The translations under genes and the position numbers were made by a program. Under the pieces are notes generated by a model that worked only from the letters and a program-made list of their open reading frames with translations, was not told where the DNA came from and did no database searches. DNA of 13,964 nt from an uncultured Pseudomonadota bacterium (GTDB lineage Bacteria > Pseudomonadota > Alphaproteobacteria > Rs-D84), in contig CAMVAR010000004.1 in the NCBI GenBank assembly GCA_947165555.1, positions 1 to 13,964 on the forward strand. Reading direction: 5' to 3'. Each line of letters opens with the position of its first letter. Within the stretch, counting starts at the first letter, position 1. Below, one piece after another: positions 1 to 7,873 of this stretch.

Positions 1-814
1 TGCGATATGTGCATTTGCCACTTTCCGTCAATTGTAAAATATTTTCTGGTTTTACATCTGTATCCGCAGAATGCAAAACATTATGGATATTTTTCTTGGT
101 TGCCGGCAACAATTGGTTTATAACGGCAACTGCGCCTTGAACACGCGCCGCCCATTTGTCTGGCGTGGCAAGCAATATTTCCACATTTGTTTTCAAATCG
201 TCCAATTCCAGCGCAACAGATACAGCAGAATCCAACCCGGATGTTAATGTATCAGCAGTATCCTGGATTCCATCCACAATTTGTGACAAATTATCAACGA
301 TTGCAGATGCCACAGATGATACAGTTGATACGGATTCTGCAACATAATCCGCAGATAATTTCAAAAATTCTGTGGCGGACGCAATATTTAATGTACCTGC
401 AATGGATGCCAGTCGATCCACCAATGCGGATGTTATCATTGGTGCCGGTTGTGCGCCGGATTCCACAAATGTTATTGTAAATTCGGATTCGTATATTTTT
501 AATGATTCATGAACATTATACCCATCAACGCAAACGGTGTATTTTTTGCCGTTTGGATGCACCAATTCCCCCGGGCCGCGCAAATCCAACGCATCTTGCA
601 GACGGGTTGTGCGTTTTCGCCAATCTTTGCCATTTACAAATGCGGTCAATTGGATTTTATATGCTTTGCGCCCCAAATCTTCGGTCATTGGCGTGTTAGA
701 TCCGGGGTATTCATGTGTTTCCAAACGCCGTCCAGATTCATAAGTATCATCGCGAACATCAAATTCCACCCCACGAAACGATGCTTTTCTGTTATATTTT
801 TTGAAATCCGTCAT
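1..814 (-). CDS. DNA circularisation / tail protein, Mu gpN-like (5' part, runs off left edge)
   Basis: This is the N-terminal 271 codons of a protein that continues beyond the window. Residues about 10-120 match the DNA_circ_N domain pattern: ASFRGVEFDV near 11-20, RRLETHEYPG at 29-38, a DLGRKAYKIQLTAFV stretch at 46-60, PGELVHPNGK at 81-90 and FTITFVESG at 112-120. In Mu this family (gpN) is a tail protein of the baseplate/hub region, also linked to circularisation of incoming DNA. After residue 120 the sequence is a long Ala/Ser/Val-rich helical stretch. The ATG at 814-812 overlaps the tape measure stop by four bases (ATGA), and a GGGGGG Shine-Dalgarno sits about 8 bases upstream inside the tape measure gene, so the two are translationally coupled. 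Position after the tape measure is exactly that of Mu gene N. Family assignment is firm; the exact role is known only from relatives. Confidence 0.9.
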   Translation of the reverse strand, partial: MTDFKKYNRKASFRGVEFDVRDDTYESGRRLETHEYPGSNTPMTEDLGRKAYKIQLTAFVNGKDWRKRTTRLQDALDLRGPGELVHPNGKKYTVCVDGYNVHESLKIYESEFTITFVESGAQPAPMITSALVDRLASIAGTLNIASATEFLKLSADYVAESVSTVSSVASAIVDNLSQIVDGIQDTADTLTSGLDSAVSVALELDDLKTNVEILLATPDKWAARVQGAVAVINQLLPATKKNIHNVLHSADTDVKPENILQLTESGKCTYR

Positions 815-2355
815 TGTATTGTCCCCCCATTTGCCCCACGATAAATTTCCAGATCAAGATTTGTATCACGTGACACAGTATCAATTCGTGTCATTGCCGG
901 CACATTATCGAACCGGACATTAATGTCGGCACTTTGCCGGATACCGCCCGATGTTGCAATCTGTATTTGCGAATCCGCCAATGGCGATATTTGCAAACTT
1001 GACGATGTTCCCGGCGAATATTTTGGTCTTTCTATTAACCCTTGGTCGGCCATCCAATTATTCGCAGATTCTTTCTGTTCCACGGTTAATTCGGGGCCGG
1101 CGAATAAATTTGCGACCCATTTTGCCGCATCCACGATTCCAACCAATATATCTTCTATTTTTTTTAATGGCCAAATTAATGTTAACGCCAATTTTTTCAA
1201 TCCATCAAACACCCCTTTTAAATATGGGTATTTTTCAATCATTTTTTGGAACCATGAATCTATATCTTTCCAATAATAAATTAGTGCCGCCATACCGACC
1301 CCCAATGCAATTACCCCGGCAACAATCCATGTAATCGGGCACGACCATAATGCCGCATTAAAAAGCCCCATGACCACCGCCAGATTCTTGATTGCGCCAC
1401 CCAGTTTTATAATATTCAATATCAATCCGGCGGCTTTGCCAATAAACAAGGCATAGACAAGACCAGAATACTCAGAAAACAATTTAATTAATGGTGCCAT
1501 AATTGTCGCAATGCTTTTTAATACATTGAATAACTTGGTTCCCCATTCAATAACCCGATCGGCTATTAATTCTTTGTTTTGGCTTATCCATTCGGAAATC
1601 TTGTTCACCACCGGGGTTAAAACCGGCAACACCTTGTTCATTATGGTGTAACCGACCCCTTCAAACGCCTTGCGTACCCGGACAACGGCACGCCCCCATT
1701 CGTCCGCCGCCGCGCCACCGTCCGCGGTTACTATACCGAACTTTTCCGCCTCGGCCTCAAAACGTGCCATGGCGTCCGCACCGGCATTGCCCAATGAAAT
1801 TAACGCCTGGCCCGATTTTCCAAATGCGGCGGTTGCCAAATATGCTTTTTGTTGGGCCGTGCCGGCCTTGTTTATTGCATCCATCATTAACCGGAATGCG
1901 GATTCATTATCCTTGGCGGCGCGTAATTGCCGCAACAATGCGGGGTTTGTTTTGTTTAATCTGCTGTACAGGGTGCCGGTATTATTCCGCAATTCACCCA
2001 TTGTTTTGGACAAAATCTGTAATGATTTATCAAACTGTTCGGTCGTCACATCGTTTTGTTCGGCGGCATACCGTAATTTTTGGTACGATTCAACGTTAAG
2101 ACCACCGACATTTGCCATCGTGTTCACATCACCCGCCGTGTTCGCCATTTTATTTAATGCCACCACCGCCGCCGTTGCCGCGCCACCAAATGTGGTTACG
2201 ATGCCCCGGGCGGAACGGGCAACATTGCCCGCCGCAGATTGCACACTTTTTAATGCACCCTCGAACTTTTTGAATTTATAAGTCAGCGATTCCAGCGTTT
2301 TAGATGCCAGGTCTTTTGCCGAAATCTCAACTTCTTTTTTAACCTTTGTTGCCAC
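811..2355 (-). CDS. Tail tape measure protein
   Basis: A 514-residue protein that should run inside the tail tube, set its length during assembly and leave during DNA ejection. The N-terminal 280 residues are helical and Ala/Lys-rich. They include GLNVESYQKLRYAAEQ at 85-100, followed by a TTEQFDKSLQILSKTMGE segment, a motif common in tape measure proteins of this type. Two strongly hydrophobic segments lie at about 297-318 and 342-361, the second after CPITWIV, as is typical of the family. The C-terminus (about 430-514) is more polar. The start is GTG, supported by AAGGA eight bases upstream, and overlaps the end of the frameshifted chaperone extension by 17 bases. At the usual rule of roughly 0.15 nm per residue the tail would be short, under 100 nm (inference). 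Order chaperone, tape measure, gpN-like agrees with Mu. Confidence 0.9.
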   Translation of the reverse strand: MATKVKKEVEISAKDLASKTLESLTYKFKKFEGALKSVQSAAGNVARSARGIVTTFGGAATAAVVALNKMANTAGDVNTMANVGGLNVESYQKLRYAAEQNDVTTEQFDKSLQILSKTMGELRNNTGTLYSRLNKTNPALLRQLRAAKDNESAFRLMMDAINKAGTAQQKAYLATAAFGKSGQALISLGNAGADAMARFEAEAEKFGIVTADGGAAADEWGRAVVRVRKAFEGVGYTIMNKVLPVLTPVVNKISEWISQNKELIADRVIEWGTKLFNVLKSIATIMAPLIKLFSEYSGLVYALFIGKAAGLILNIIKLGGAIKNLAVVMGLFNAALWSCPITWIVAGVIALGVGMAALIYYWKDIDSWFQKMIEKYPYLKGVFDGLKKLALTLIWPLKKIEDILVGIVDAAKWVANLFAGPELTVEQKESANNWMADQGLIERPKYSPGTSSSLQISPLADSQIQIATSGGIRQSADINVRFDNVPAMTRIDTVSRDTNLDLEIYRGANGGTIQ

Positions 2356-2775
2356 GGCTCATTTCCTTTGCTTGTTTTTCTGACAAATCGCCAATTTGAT
2401 CATACAGCCAATTTAATTCCGTCAACGGCATATTTAATAATTCCGTTGGCGACAAATGAACATAAAACACCAATTCTGCTACGCGGCACTCGGCATTTCC
2501 GGTGTCGCATTCCCGAAAAAAGTAATAATTCTCATTGCGGCATCGACAAAATCTTCAACCGACAATTTATCAATGTCACCATCGGTCAAATTAGACAATG
2601 CAACCAAATATTTGGCACAAACATCCATATTCATACCGGCATCGCCATCGGCACCTATTGCAATTGGCATGCCCAGTTTTCGAACATCGCGTGTTGTTGG
2701 TTCGCGTAATTCAATTGTATCTGTGTCAGTATCCAATACTTTTATTGTTTTTTTTAATTTGATTTTTATTGTCAT
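2339..2775 (-). CDS. Tail assembly chaperone, -1 frameshift fusion product (E-E' like)
   Basis: Reading codons 1-87 of the chaperone and then slipping back one base at 2521-2515 gives a 145-residue product ending at TAA 2341-2339. The 58-residue extension contains VAELVFYVHLSPTELLNMPL followed by TELNWLYDQI. This resembles the P2 GpE-prime pattern, in which a hydrophobic strand precedes SP..E...M.L.EL..W. The extension frame is open from the slip site to the stop and has no own well-placed start near the slip site. It runs 17 bases into the tape measure gene. In P2, Mu and lambda the same two-product arrangement is required in a set ratio for tail assembly. The frameshift itself is inferred from sequence, not measured. 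Confidence 0.85.
2479..2775 (-). CDS. Tail assembly chaperone, short form (P2 gpE / Mu gp41-like)
   Basis: A 98-residue protein between the tail tube and tape measure genes, the invariant place of tail assembly chaperones in phages with contractile or long flexible tails. It starts with a basic/hydrophobic strand (MTIKIKLKKTIKVL), then IELREPTTRDVRKL, a pattern typical of the Phage_TAC_7 family (P2 gpE, Mu gp41), and an acidic helix around 64-85. The short form ends at TAG 2481-2479. Codons 86-87 (TTT TTC) lie in a slippery heptamer that should shift a fraction of ribosomes into a longer product, described separately. A Shine-Dalgarno AAGGG precedes the ATG by about eight bases. Function is inferred from family and position: it should bind the tape measure and recruit tube subunits, and be absent from the virion. 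Confidence 0.85.
   Translation of the reverse strand: MTIKIKLKKTIKVLDTDTDTIELREPTTRDVRKLGMPIAIGADGDAGMNMDVCAKYLVALSNLTDGDIDKLSVEDFVDAAMRIITFFGNATPEMPSAA
2515..2521 (-). promoter_or_regulatory. -1 ribosomal frameshift slippery heptamer T_TTT_TTC
   Basis: In the chaperone frame the codons are ACT TTT TTC GGG, so the heptamer T TTT TTC fits the X_XXY_YYZ rule exactly and both tRNAs (Phe, Phe) re-pair after a one-base backward slip. P2 uses the closely related T_TTT_TTG at the same place in gene E. After the slip the new frame stays open for 58 codons and encodes an E'-like domain. No stimulatory structure was resolved by eye. Confidence 0.85.
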
Positions 2776-2803
2776 AATTTGACCCTTTTTGTTTTAATTA
2801 TGG

Positions 2804-3169
2804 TTATTTTGTTCTGCGTGCGGCGGTTGGAGAATGGAATTCAACAGTTGCACGACCGTCTTGGTCGATTTCCAATGGATCGCCAATGTATGCACAATTA
2901 AAGTATGTGTATTGGCGCGTTCCATCCAATAAATCCAAAACGATTGTCGCATCAGTCACATTTTCGATGCCCGCCAATGGCAATTCGTCCAAATCAATCA
3001 ACTGTAATGAAATCTTGGCGACCGCCGGTGTTTCGGTATAACCCGCGACACCGGATTTACCGATGCTGTCTTCGCGGGTGGCGTTCCCCAGTGTGTAACT
3101 GTATGAATCGCCAATCCATTTTTTCTTGCCGTCAATATAAATCGTTGCTTTTCCTGCGATTTGTTTCAT
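2804..3169 (-). CDS. Tail tube protein (Mu gpM-like)
   Basis: A 121-residue protein, the usual size of the Mu gpM tail tube family (Tail_tube). It begins with KQIAGKATIYIDGKKK, then a beta-rich core with GDSYSYTLGNATREDS and GVAGYTETP near 40-50, and DLLDGTRQYTYFNCAYIGDP, ending in TVEFHSPTAARR. These are typical of tubes that stack into hexameric rings forming the inner conduit of a contractile tail. The gene follows the sheath by 15 bases with a strong GGGGGA Shine-Dalgarno before its ATG, and precedes the chaperone by 28 bases. Context (sheath, tube, chaperone, tape measure) is decisive. High expression is expected for a major structural protein. Confidence 0.9.
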   Translation of the reverse strand: MKQIAGKATIYIDGKKKWIGDSYSYTLGNATREDSIGKSGVAGYTETPAVAKISLQLIDLDELPLAGIENVTDATIVLDLLDGTRQYTYFNCAYIGDPLEIDQDGRATVEFHSPTAARRTK

Positions 3170-3184
3170 ATTTTCCCCCTGTGG

Positions 3185-4651
3185 TTAAAAGTTTAATCTG
3201 AATTCAACCAATGCCGCGAATATCAGCAATTGATTTACCAAATCTGGCGCAAGGTATGTATTTACACGATTTACGTTCGTGCTGTCGCGTTCAACAATCA
3301 GTGCTTGTGCAAACAATTCTTCATTTTCGCAAACAACTGGTGGTTCCACGCACATTTCGTGATAACAAGCCACGGTTTCGGCTTTCAAAATACCGGGGGT
3401 CACAACGGCATTATCTGTGCCGGCATAACCATCGTCCGCCAATTTATAATCTGGGTATTTGCTGGTGATTCTGCTGCGTAATTTACGGACAATGTATTGC
3501 AATGTGTACATTGTGTTTGTTTCACGATATGAAACATCGGCTTCGCCTGCGCGATTTCTTTGATATGTGGTCACAATGCGTTCAATCTGGAATGCGCTTT
3601 CGGTGAAACGGAATGTTGAAATACCGTTGCCCAACAATGTGTTACGGGTTGCTTTGTCCCAACGATTTGCTTCGGTTGGCATATAAACGCCAGTAATTTC
3701 AGTAAATGTCACAGGACGGGCAGGGTCATTGATGTATGCCAATGCAATACGCGCAACGGCCGCCGCCAAGATTTCATCCGCCAATTGACGTGCGCCTTGG
3801 ATACCGAATATCGTATTGTGTTGGTCGTTACGCGCATTACCAAATGTTTGGCATGCAGATGCCGTGCCTTGCAAAATCGACCATGCGTGGCCATAAATTT
3901 GCTGATCATCGGACCAACGACCGACCGTATCGTTCATGAAATCGCGGATAACATTCAAATTTGTTGTATCACAGAATGGGTTTATAATGAAATCGTATTC
4001 ACGATCACCCAAAACAGCGATTTTTTCTGTCAAATCTGGGTCGCCGGCACCGGATGCAAATGGTGTGATTGTTGGTGTGATACCTGCCGGGGTTTCTTCA
4101 CCCGCATCTGCACCATTCATGTTAATTTCAATCATAATGCCGTTGCCCCATGCACCTTTGGCTGTTGCGGTCAGTGTGATTTCACCGCCGGATGCCGATG
4201 CGGCACATGGCAACATTGTATTGGCATTAATTAATGTGGCGGCGGCTGTTGCAATACTGGATGCGGTATCGCCACTGGCCACAGGAACTTGGACCCGGGT
4301 TGCGTTGATATATAACTGCAATATTCCGTCAGCTGTTGCAGTACCAGCCAGGGTCAACTTACCGGTCGCTGCAACGCCGGCGGAATTTTCTTTTACTGGC
4401 AAAATCCACAATTCTGTTGATGTGTTATTTGCGCGGAATTTCAAATAATCGCGGTGACACATTGAACCACGGCCACATTTTGCAATTACCGTTGCTTCAT
4501 CTGTTGCAAAAAACGGTGTTTCATCATCTGTTGTTGCCAAACCGATTATCAATGCACGACCAGAATTTGAAAAAATATTGGCCGCACGATTGGATATTTC
4601 GGCATGAAATAATGGAATTTTTGTGTTGCTTGGCACATTCTTAAAGTTCAT
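3185..4651 (-). CDS. Contractile tail sheath protein (Mu gpL-like)
   Basis: A 488-residue tail sheath subunit, close to the length of Mu gpL. The N-terminus NFKNVPSNTKIPLFHAEISN, followed by RALIIGLA, is the typical gpL opening. An insertion domain around 90-200 contains the small-residue beta pattern GEITLTATAKGAWGNGIMIE. The C-terminal half carries the conserved handshake and core region with ITGVYMPTEANRWDKATRN and YRETNTMYTLQYIVRKLRSR. The sheath polymerises round the tube and contracts to drive it through the host envelope. An AAAGGGG Shine-Dalgarno lies just before the ATG. Presence of this gene makes the virion a myovirus. Confidence 0.93.
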   Translation of the reverse strand: MNFKNVPSNTKIPLFHAEISNRAANIFSNSGRALIIGLATTDDETPFFATDEATVIAKCGRGSMCHRDYLKFRANNTSTELWILPVKENSAGVAATGKLTLAGTATADGILQLYINATRVQVPVASGDTASSIATAAATLINANTMLPCAASASGGEITLTATAKGAWGNGIMIEINMNGADAGEETPAGITPTITPFASGAGDPDLTEKIAVLGDREYDFIINPFCDTTNLNVIRDFMNDTVGRWSDDQQIYGHAWSILQGTASACQTFGNARNDQHNTIFGIQGARQLADEILAAAVARIALAYINDPARPVTFTEITGVYMPTEANRWDKATRNTLLGNGISTFRFTESAFQIERIVTTYQRNRAGEADVSYRETNTMYTLQYIVRKLRSRITSKYPDYKLADDGYAGTDNAVVTPGILKAETVACYHEMCVEPPVVCENEELFAQALIVERDSTNVNRVNTYLAPDLVNQLLIFAALVEFRLNF

Positions 4652-4662
4652 CTTTTTCCCCT

Positions 4663-5025
4663 TTATTTGTTCAATTCTGTGATAACGATGGCTTTTAATT
4701 CGTCCAATTTCTTTTTTTCGTCTAACATATCGGCAAATTCATCGCCAAATTTTTCGGCCGCAAATGAAATTACTTCTTTTTTAGATTTGAAACCGGAAAC
4801 AAGTTCTTCATCGGTTGGTTGGTTGGATTCGGTTTCTGCATTTTCATCGGCACGCAAAACCTCGTTATAACGCAAACGATTGACCCAATACGGATTCAAA
4901 ATTACAAAACGTCCAGATTCAGGCAAAAAATCATGATGTGCCGGATCATATACTTTGACCGGTTGTCCATCTATTTTTTGTTCTGGGTTTGGTTTCAAAA
5001 ATACTCTTGCTGGCATTTGTATCAC
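4663..5025 (-). CDS. DUF2635 family protein, Mu gp38-like, with extended C-terminus
   Basis: A 120-residue protein just upstream of the sheath gene, the place of Mu gp38. Residues about 20-60 (QPVKVYDPAHHDFLPESGRF, then NPYWVNRLRYNEVL) fit the short DUF2635 pattern: V.DP....LP..G..V, an aromatic pair, then R and a short acidic end. The part after about 60 is an unusual addition. It is acidic, starting with ADENAETESNQPTDEELVSG, then a predicted helix (KKEVISFAAEKFGDEFADML) and a Lys/Glu end. The family has no firmly known function; position suggests a small tail or connector component. AAGGTGAT precedes the ATG. The gap to the sheath is 11 bases. Confidence 0.7.
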   Translation of the reverse strand: MIQMPARVFLKPNPEQKIDGQPVKVYDPAHHDFLPESGRFVILNPYWVNRLRYNEVLRADENAETESNQPTDEELVSGFKSKKEVISFAAEKFGDEFADMLDEKKKLDELKAIVITELNK

Positions 5026-5033
5026 CTTTTTGT

Positions 5034-5666
5034 TTAATTGTTTTGTTCTGGCCCTGATTCAGATGTTTTGTCTGAATCATTTTCTGACCATGGTCCGGGC
5101 AGATTTGTTGTTTGTGCCAATTCTGCATTTCCCATGGCAAATGTGTTGGCCAGTTTCATGAATTTGTCTAACTCTGGCCGCCATTGCGCGGCTGGCATTT
5201 CACGAATTTCGATTTGATATTCAATTATCGCACCGCCCTCGCGAACTTTGGATGTGTATCCGGTTCCGTCATCAATTTGTGTGCTGCGGGACCGAATTGT
5301 GCCAAATTTGCGGAACCGTTCATCTGCGCCATATTCCAGGGTCCATTGAACCGCTTCGCACATCTGGTTAATTGTTTCGCCCCAATTTTTGTGATTGGAT
5401 GCGTAAAATATAATAATCTGTAATGTGATGGTGTCTTCCATTAGTGCCGCATTTGCCGCAGATGAAATATTTTCTGAATCTTGGCGCAAACATTTAACGT
5501 TTATTGCCTTGATTCTGGTCGAATCTGGGTCAAAGGCGCGAGAATCTGAATTTAACGATAACGCATCAAAGTTTTCATCACACATTTTATAGATGCCAAT
5601 TTCCGCATCCATATTGTTGGATAATATGTCAAATGTTATATCAATCAATTCCTGTCGTTTCAACAT
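5034..5666 (-). CDS. Probable tail terminator / tail completion protein
   Basis: A 210-residue protein between the FII-like head-tail protein and the Mu gp38-like gene, the slot held by Mu gp37 and by tail terminators of other phages. It opens with a helix (LKRQELIDITFDILSNNMDA), then shows alternating hydrophobic strands: ITLQIIIFYAS near 95-105, a helix WGETINQMCEAVQWTLEYGA, and a closing strand EGGAIIEYQIEIRE near 155. This is the layout of gpU-like and gp37-like terminators that cap the tail tube. The last 50 residues are Asn/Ser/Glu-rich and look flexible. The gene overlaps the upstream gene by 26 bases and has an AAAGGA Shine-Dalgarno. The role is inferred from position and pattern, without a diagnostic motif. 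Confidence 0.55.
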   Translation of the reverse strand: MLKRQELIDITFDILSNNMDAEIGIYKMCDENFDALSLNSDSRAFDPDSTRIKAINVKCLRQDSENISSAANAALMEDTITLQIIIFYASNHKNWGETINQMCEAVQWTLEYGADERFRKFGTIRSRSTQIDDGTGYTSKVREGGAIIEYQIEIREMPAAQWRPELDKFMKLANTFAMGNAELAQTTNLPGPWSENDSDKTSESGPEQNN

Positions 5667-6009
5667 TTGTTATATCCTTTAATCCGCACGTCAATTCAAT
5701 ACCATCATCTGTGGGCCGGCGATATATTCTGAATGTACCGACATCTGGAACCGTCACTGTATCGCCATGTGTTGGTTCCCGGACCCCTAAATCTGCAAAA
5801 TCAGATTTACGAAATCCAATCTGGATTTCCGTTGATTCCATTGGAATCCCAGAACCAGACATTGTATTCATAATTCCGTTTGCGTTATATATACCGCGCA
5901 CCGTAATCGTCTTGGCTGAATCTGCGAATGTCACCGCAACAGGAACACCGTGCGTTTGCGTCAGCGTTCCCATCGCAGCATTTATCGCAGAATCAACCAA
6001 TGACCGCAT
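5641..6009 (-). CDS. Head-tail attachment protein, lambda FII-like
   Basis: A 122-residue protein right after the major capsid gene, the position of lambda FII. The central region has VTFADSAKTITVRGIYNANG, and the C-terminal half has the beta-rich VREPTHGDTVTVPDVGTFRI then YRRPTDDGIELTCGLK, typical of the FII/Phage_attach type of neck protein that binds the gpW ring and the tail. I chose ATG 6009-6007 because a GAGG Shine-Dalgarno lies seven bases upstream (6020-6017). The in-frame GTG at 6015 would leave only one base after that site. The gene starts 15 bases after the capsid stop and overlaps the next gene by 26 bases. Family assignment is moderately sure. Confidence 0.7.
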   Translation of the reverse strand: MRSLVDSAINAAMGTLTQTHGVPVAVTFADSAKTITVRGIYNANGIMNTMSGSGIPMESTEIQIGFRKSDFADLGVREPTHGDTVTVPDVGTFRIYRRPTDDGIELTCGLKDITNVETTGID

Positions 6010-6023
6010 TGCCACGCCTCAAT

Positions 6024-7049
6024 TTAGCTGTTGCTTTTGGTGACGCGGATCAGCACATCCGGTTTGTTGCAGATTGGCAACGGATTTGTTTCCGCGCGAA
6101 CCACAACCTTGTCTTCGCCATCTTGTTTTTCATAAGATTGGGTCAGATATTTTTCTTTACCCTCTTCGTTGGCGAATTCCAACAAATCTGCTGGTGCAAA
6201 ATACATTTTGAATGTATTGCGTGTACCCAACGGTAATGCGATTGCTTCGCCTGCTGGGATAAACGGAACCTTGGTGCCATTTACAGTGACACTGCCGGCA
6301 TATTTCACGAACACCAGGTTTTGGAATTCAAAACCATCGCGCAAATCGTTGATTAATGGGTTTGGACCGGTTTCACGATTTTTATACAGGTCAAAGATTG
6401 TTTTATTCTTTAACATCGCTGTCCAGAATTCTGGGCTGCAAAGTACCAATGTCGCATCCTTGGTTTCGTCACCCAATGCTATATCAATTGCGGTATCCAA
6501 TGCATCGGCTGTGCCAATAACATCGCCATTTGCGCCAAAATTGAAATCAACAGTTTTCTGCGTTTTGCCAAATGCCTTGAACAAATCGACAATTTCGTTA
6601 CCATCGGCATCAACAACCTTGCCTTGCAATGCCTTGGATATCAAGAATTCGTGTGTTAATTCCATTGTATCGTTCAATGGACGTGCTTTTTTGGCAATTG
6701 CGCTTTCCAGGTTTTCCAAAGAACGTGTGGATGTATCGACAACATTCTGCAAATCTTGGGCTGTTACATAATCTTTGCGTTTAAAGTTTGGCAATGTAAC
6801 CGTAACCGCTTTGTGCGAACGTGGTTTTTGGGTACTGGATGGACCGCCACGTGATGTCTGTGGCATAACGGAAATTTCGCCCTCGGAAACATCCAAAACA
6901 ACTGATGTTGTATTGATGCCCTCTTTGTTAAAAAGTCCCATGCTTTTCAACTTGCGCCATACTTTTGGATTGCGGTTAACCGCTTCTGTCAATGTCGCCG
7001 CTGAAAATTTATCGTTTTGTAATAAAGTTATAACATTTTCAATAGACAT
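6024..7049 (-). CDS. Major capsid protein, lambda gpE-like
   Basis: A 341-residue major capsid protein, the same length as lambda gpE (Phage_cap_E family, HK97 fold). The N-terminus NVITLLQNDKFSAATLTEAV is followed by SVVLDVSEGEISVMPQTSRG and the strand TVTLPNFKRKDYVTAQDLQN. The C-terminus carries the typical end EKQDGEDKVVVRAETNPLPI, then CNKPDVLIRV. It assembles the icosahedral shell on the scaffold and expands on packaging. It sits downstream of the decoration protein gene by 18 bases, as D-E in lambda, with an AAAGGAAT Shine-Dalgarno before ATG. It needs no proteolytic trimming signal that I can see. Confidence 0.93.
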   Translation of the reverse strand: MSIENVITLLQNDKFSAATLTEAVNRNPKVWRKLKSMGLFNKEGINTTSVVLDVSEGEISVMPQTSRGGPSSTQKPRSHKAVTVTLPNFKRKDYVTAQDLQNVVDTSTRSLENLESAIAKKARPLNDTMELTHEFLISKALQGKVVDADGNEIVDLFKAFGKTQKTVDFNFGANGDVIGTADALDTAIDIALGDETKDATLVLCSPEFWTAMLKNKTIFDLYKNRETGPNPLINDLRDGFEFQNLVFVKYAGSVTVNGTKVPFIPAGEAIALPLGTRNTFKMYFAPADLLEFANEEGKEKYLTQSYEKQDGEDKVVVRAETNPLPICNKPDVLIRVTKSNS

Positions 7050-7067
7050 ATTTTATTCCTTTGGTTG

Positions 7068-7454
7068 TTATTTTGTGGATGCAATAATGCCTGCGGCTTC
7101 TAACAATCCCAATGCTGTCGCTTTTTGGTTGTCCGTATAATCTGTTGGCCATACCAATTGATCGCGCAATACGCGTGCATGGCGGAACACACAATATGCA
7201 CCATGTACCAAATCTTCGTTTGCCGGAACAATCACTTGATCCAACAAAACTGCGGCCGGTACATCGGAACCATCGGATGTTTCACCGTCACCCAAAATGG
7301 TCAATGGTGTGTATTTGCCTGATGCTGTTACTTTACCCAAAACAGTCCCCGCAGGAATAATCTGTTGGGTTTCTTTACCCAAAATAACCGGGTCAAATGT
7401 ATCCGATTCAACACGGCTGTATTCTGGTCTGTCAATTACAACTATTTTCGACAT
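7068..7454 (-). CDS. Head decoration protein, lambda gpD-like
   Basis: A 128-residue protein of the HDPD family, slightly longer than lambda gpD. The signature is DTFDPVILGKETQQIIPAGT followed by VLGKVTASGKYTPL, near residues 18-52. C-terminal of this are PAAVLLDQVIVPANEDLVHG and YCVFRHARVLRDQLVW, which match the typical end of the family. Trimers of such proteins lock the threefold sites of the expanded capsid and stabilise it against DNA pressure. It lies between the protease/scaffold gene and the capsid gene, the lambda order C-Nu3-D-E. An AAAGGA Shine-Dalgarno precedes the ATG. Confidence 0.9.
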   Translation of the reverse strand: MSKIVVIDRPEYSRVESDTFDPVILGKETQQIIPAGTVLGKVTASGKYTPLTILGDGETSDGSDVPAAVLLDQVIVPANEDLVHGAYCVFRHARVLRDQLVWPTDYTDNQKATALGLLEAAGIIASTK

Positions 7455-7471
7455 ATTTTTTTCCTTTCTTG

Positions 7472-7873
7472 TTACAGCCGCGCTGAAAAACTTTTCACGT
7501 TGTCTTCGTGTGTTTCTTCGCGACTTGGTTCTACTGTGGCCCTGGTATTGATCACATCTTGTGTTTCACGCGATGCAACCAAATTCTTGCTGAATTCATC
7601 TGGCGTTATGCCGTCTGCAATTGCTTTGGCTAATACAGATGCATTCACATTGGCGGTTGTCGCCAAATTTGATAATGCGGCAACGCGTGCGCGTTCATCG
7701 GCGACTGCGTTTACGCGAATTTCTTCTGCGTTTTCCACTGCTGGTGTTTCAACATTTGAACCCGCTGGTGTTTCGACAGGTTCTGGTGCCGGTGTTTCAA
7801 CCGCAACTGGTGCGACATCTTCTTCCGCGCCCGTGGCAACCACGTCTTCTGCTTTTGTACCATTTTCTTTCAT
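7472..7873 (-). CDS. Nested capsid scaffold protein, lambda Nu3-like, in frame within the protease gene
   Basis: An internal ATG at 7873-7871 (Met268 of the protease) is preceded by a near-perfect Shine-Dalgarno AAGGGGGA (7887-7880) with a seven-base spacer. It lies exactly where the protease domain ends, just after the SFLTKDQGGIT tail. The 133-residue product is acidic and low in aromatic residues. It has an Ala/Glu/Val/Pro linker, a helix (NAVADERARVAALSNLATTA), the segment LAKAIADGITPDEFSKNLVA, and a polar basic-acidic end. These properties fit a scaffold. In lambda, Nu3 is made the same way from inside gene C, sharing its C-terminus. Independent production is inferred; the site is too well placed to be likely by chance. 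Confidence 0.8.
   Translation of the reverse strand: MKENGTKAEDVVATGAEEDVAPVAVETPAPEPVETPAGSNVETPAVENAEEIRVNAVADERARVAALSNLATTANVNASVLAKAIADGITPDEFSKNLVASRETQDVINTRATVEPSREETHEDNVKSFSARL

Noticed and set aside
1670..2281. A 203-codon plus-strand open frame opposite the tape measure gene
   Set aside because: It is an antisense shadow of an Ala-rich coding region, with no ribosome binding site logic or recognisable domain.
2339..2478. Chaperone extension as an independent gene
   Set aside because: No start codon with a ribosome binding site is placed near the slip site. The frame joins the upstream gene through an exact slippery heptamer instead.
3785..4234. A Cys-rich plus-strand open frame of 149 codons opposite the sheath gene
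   Set aside because: The many Cys come from reading the antisense of the gpL-like gene, which is certain. There is no zinc-finger spacing.
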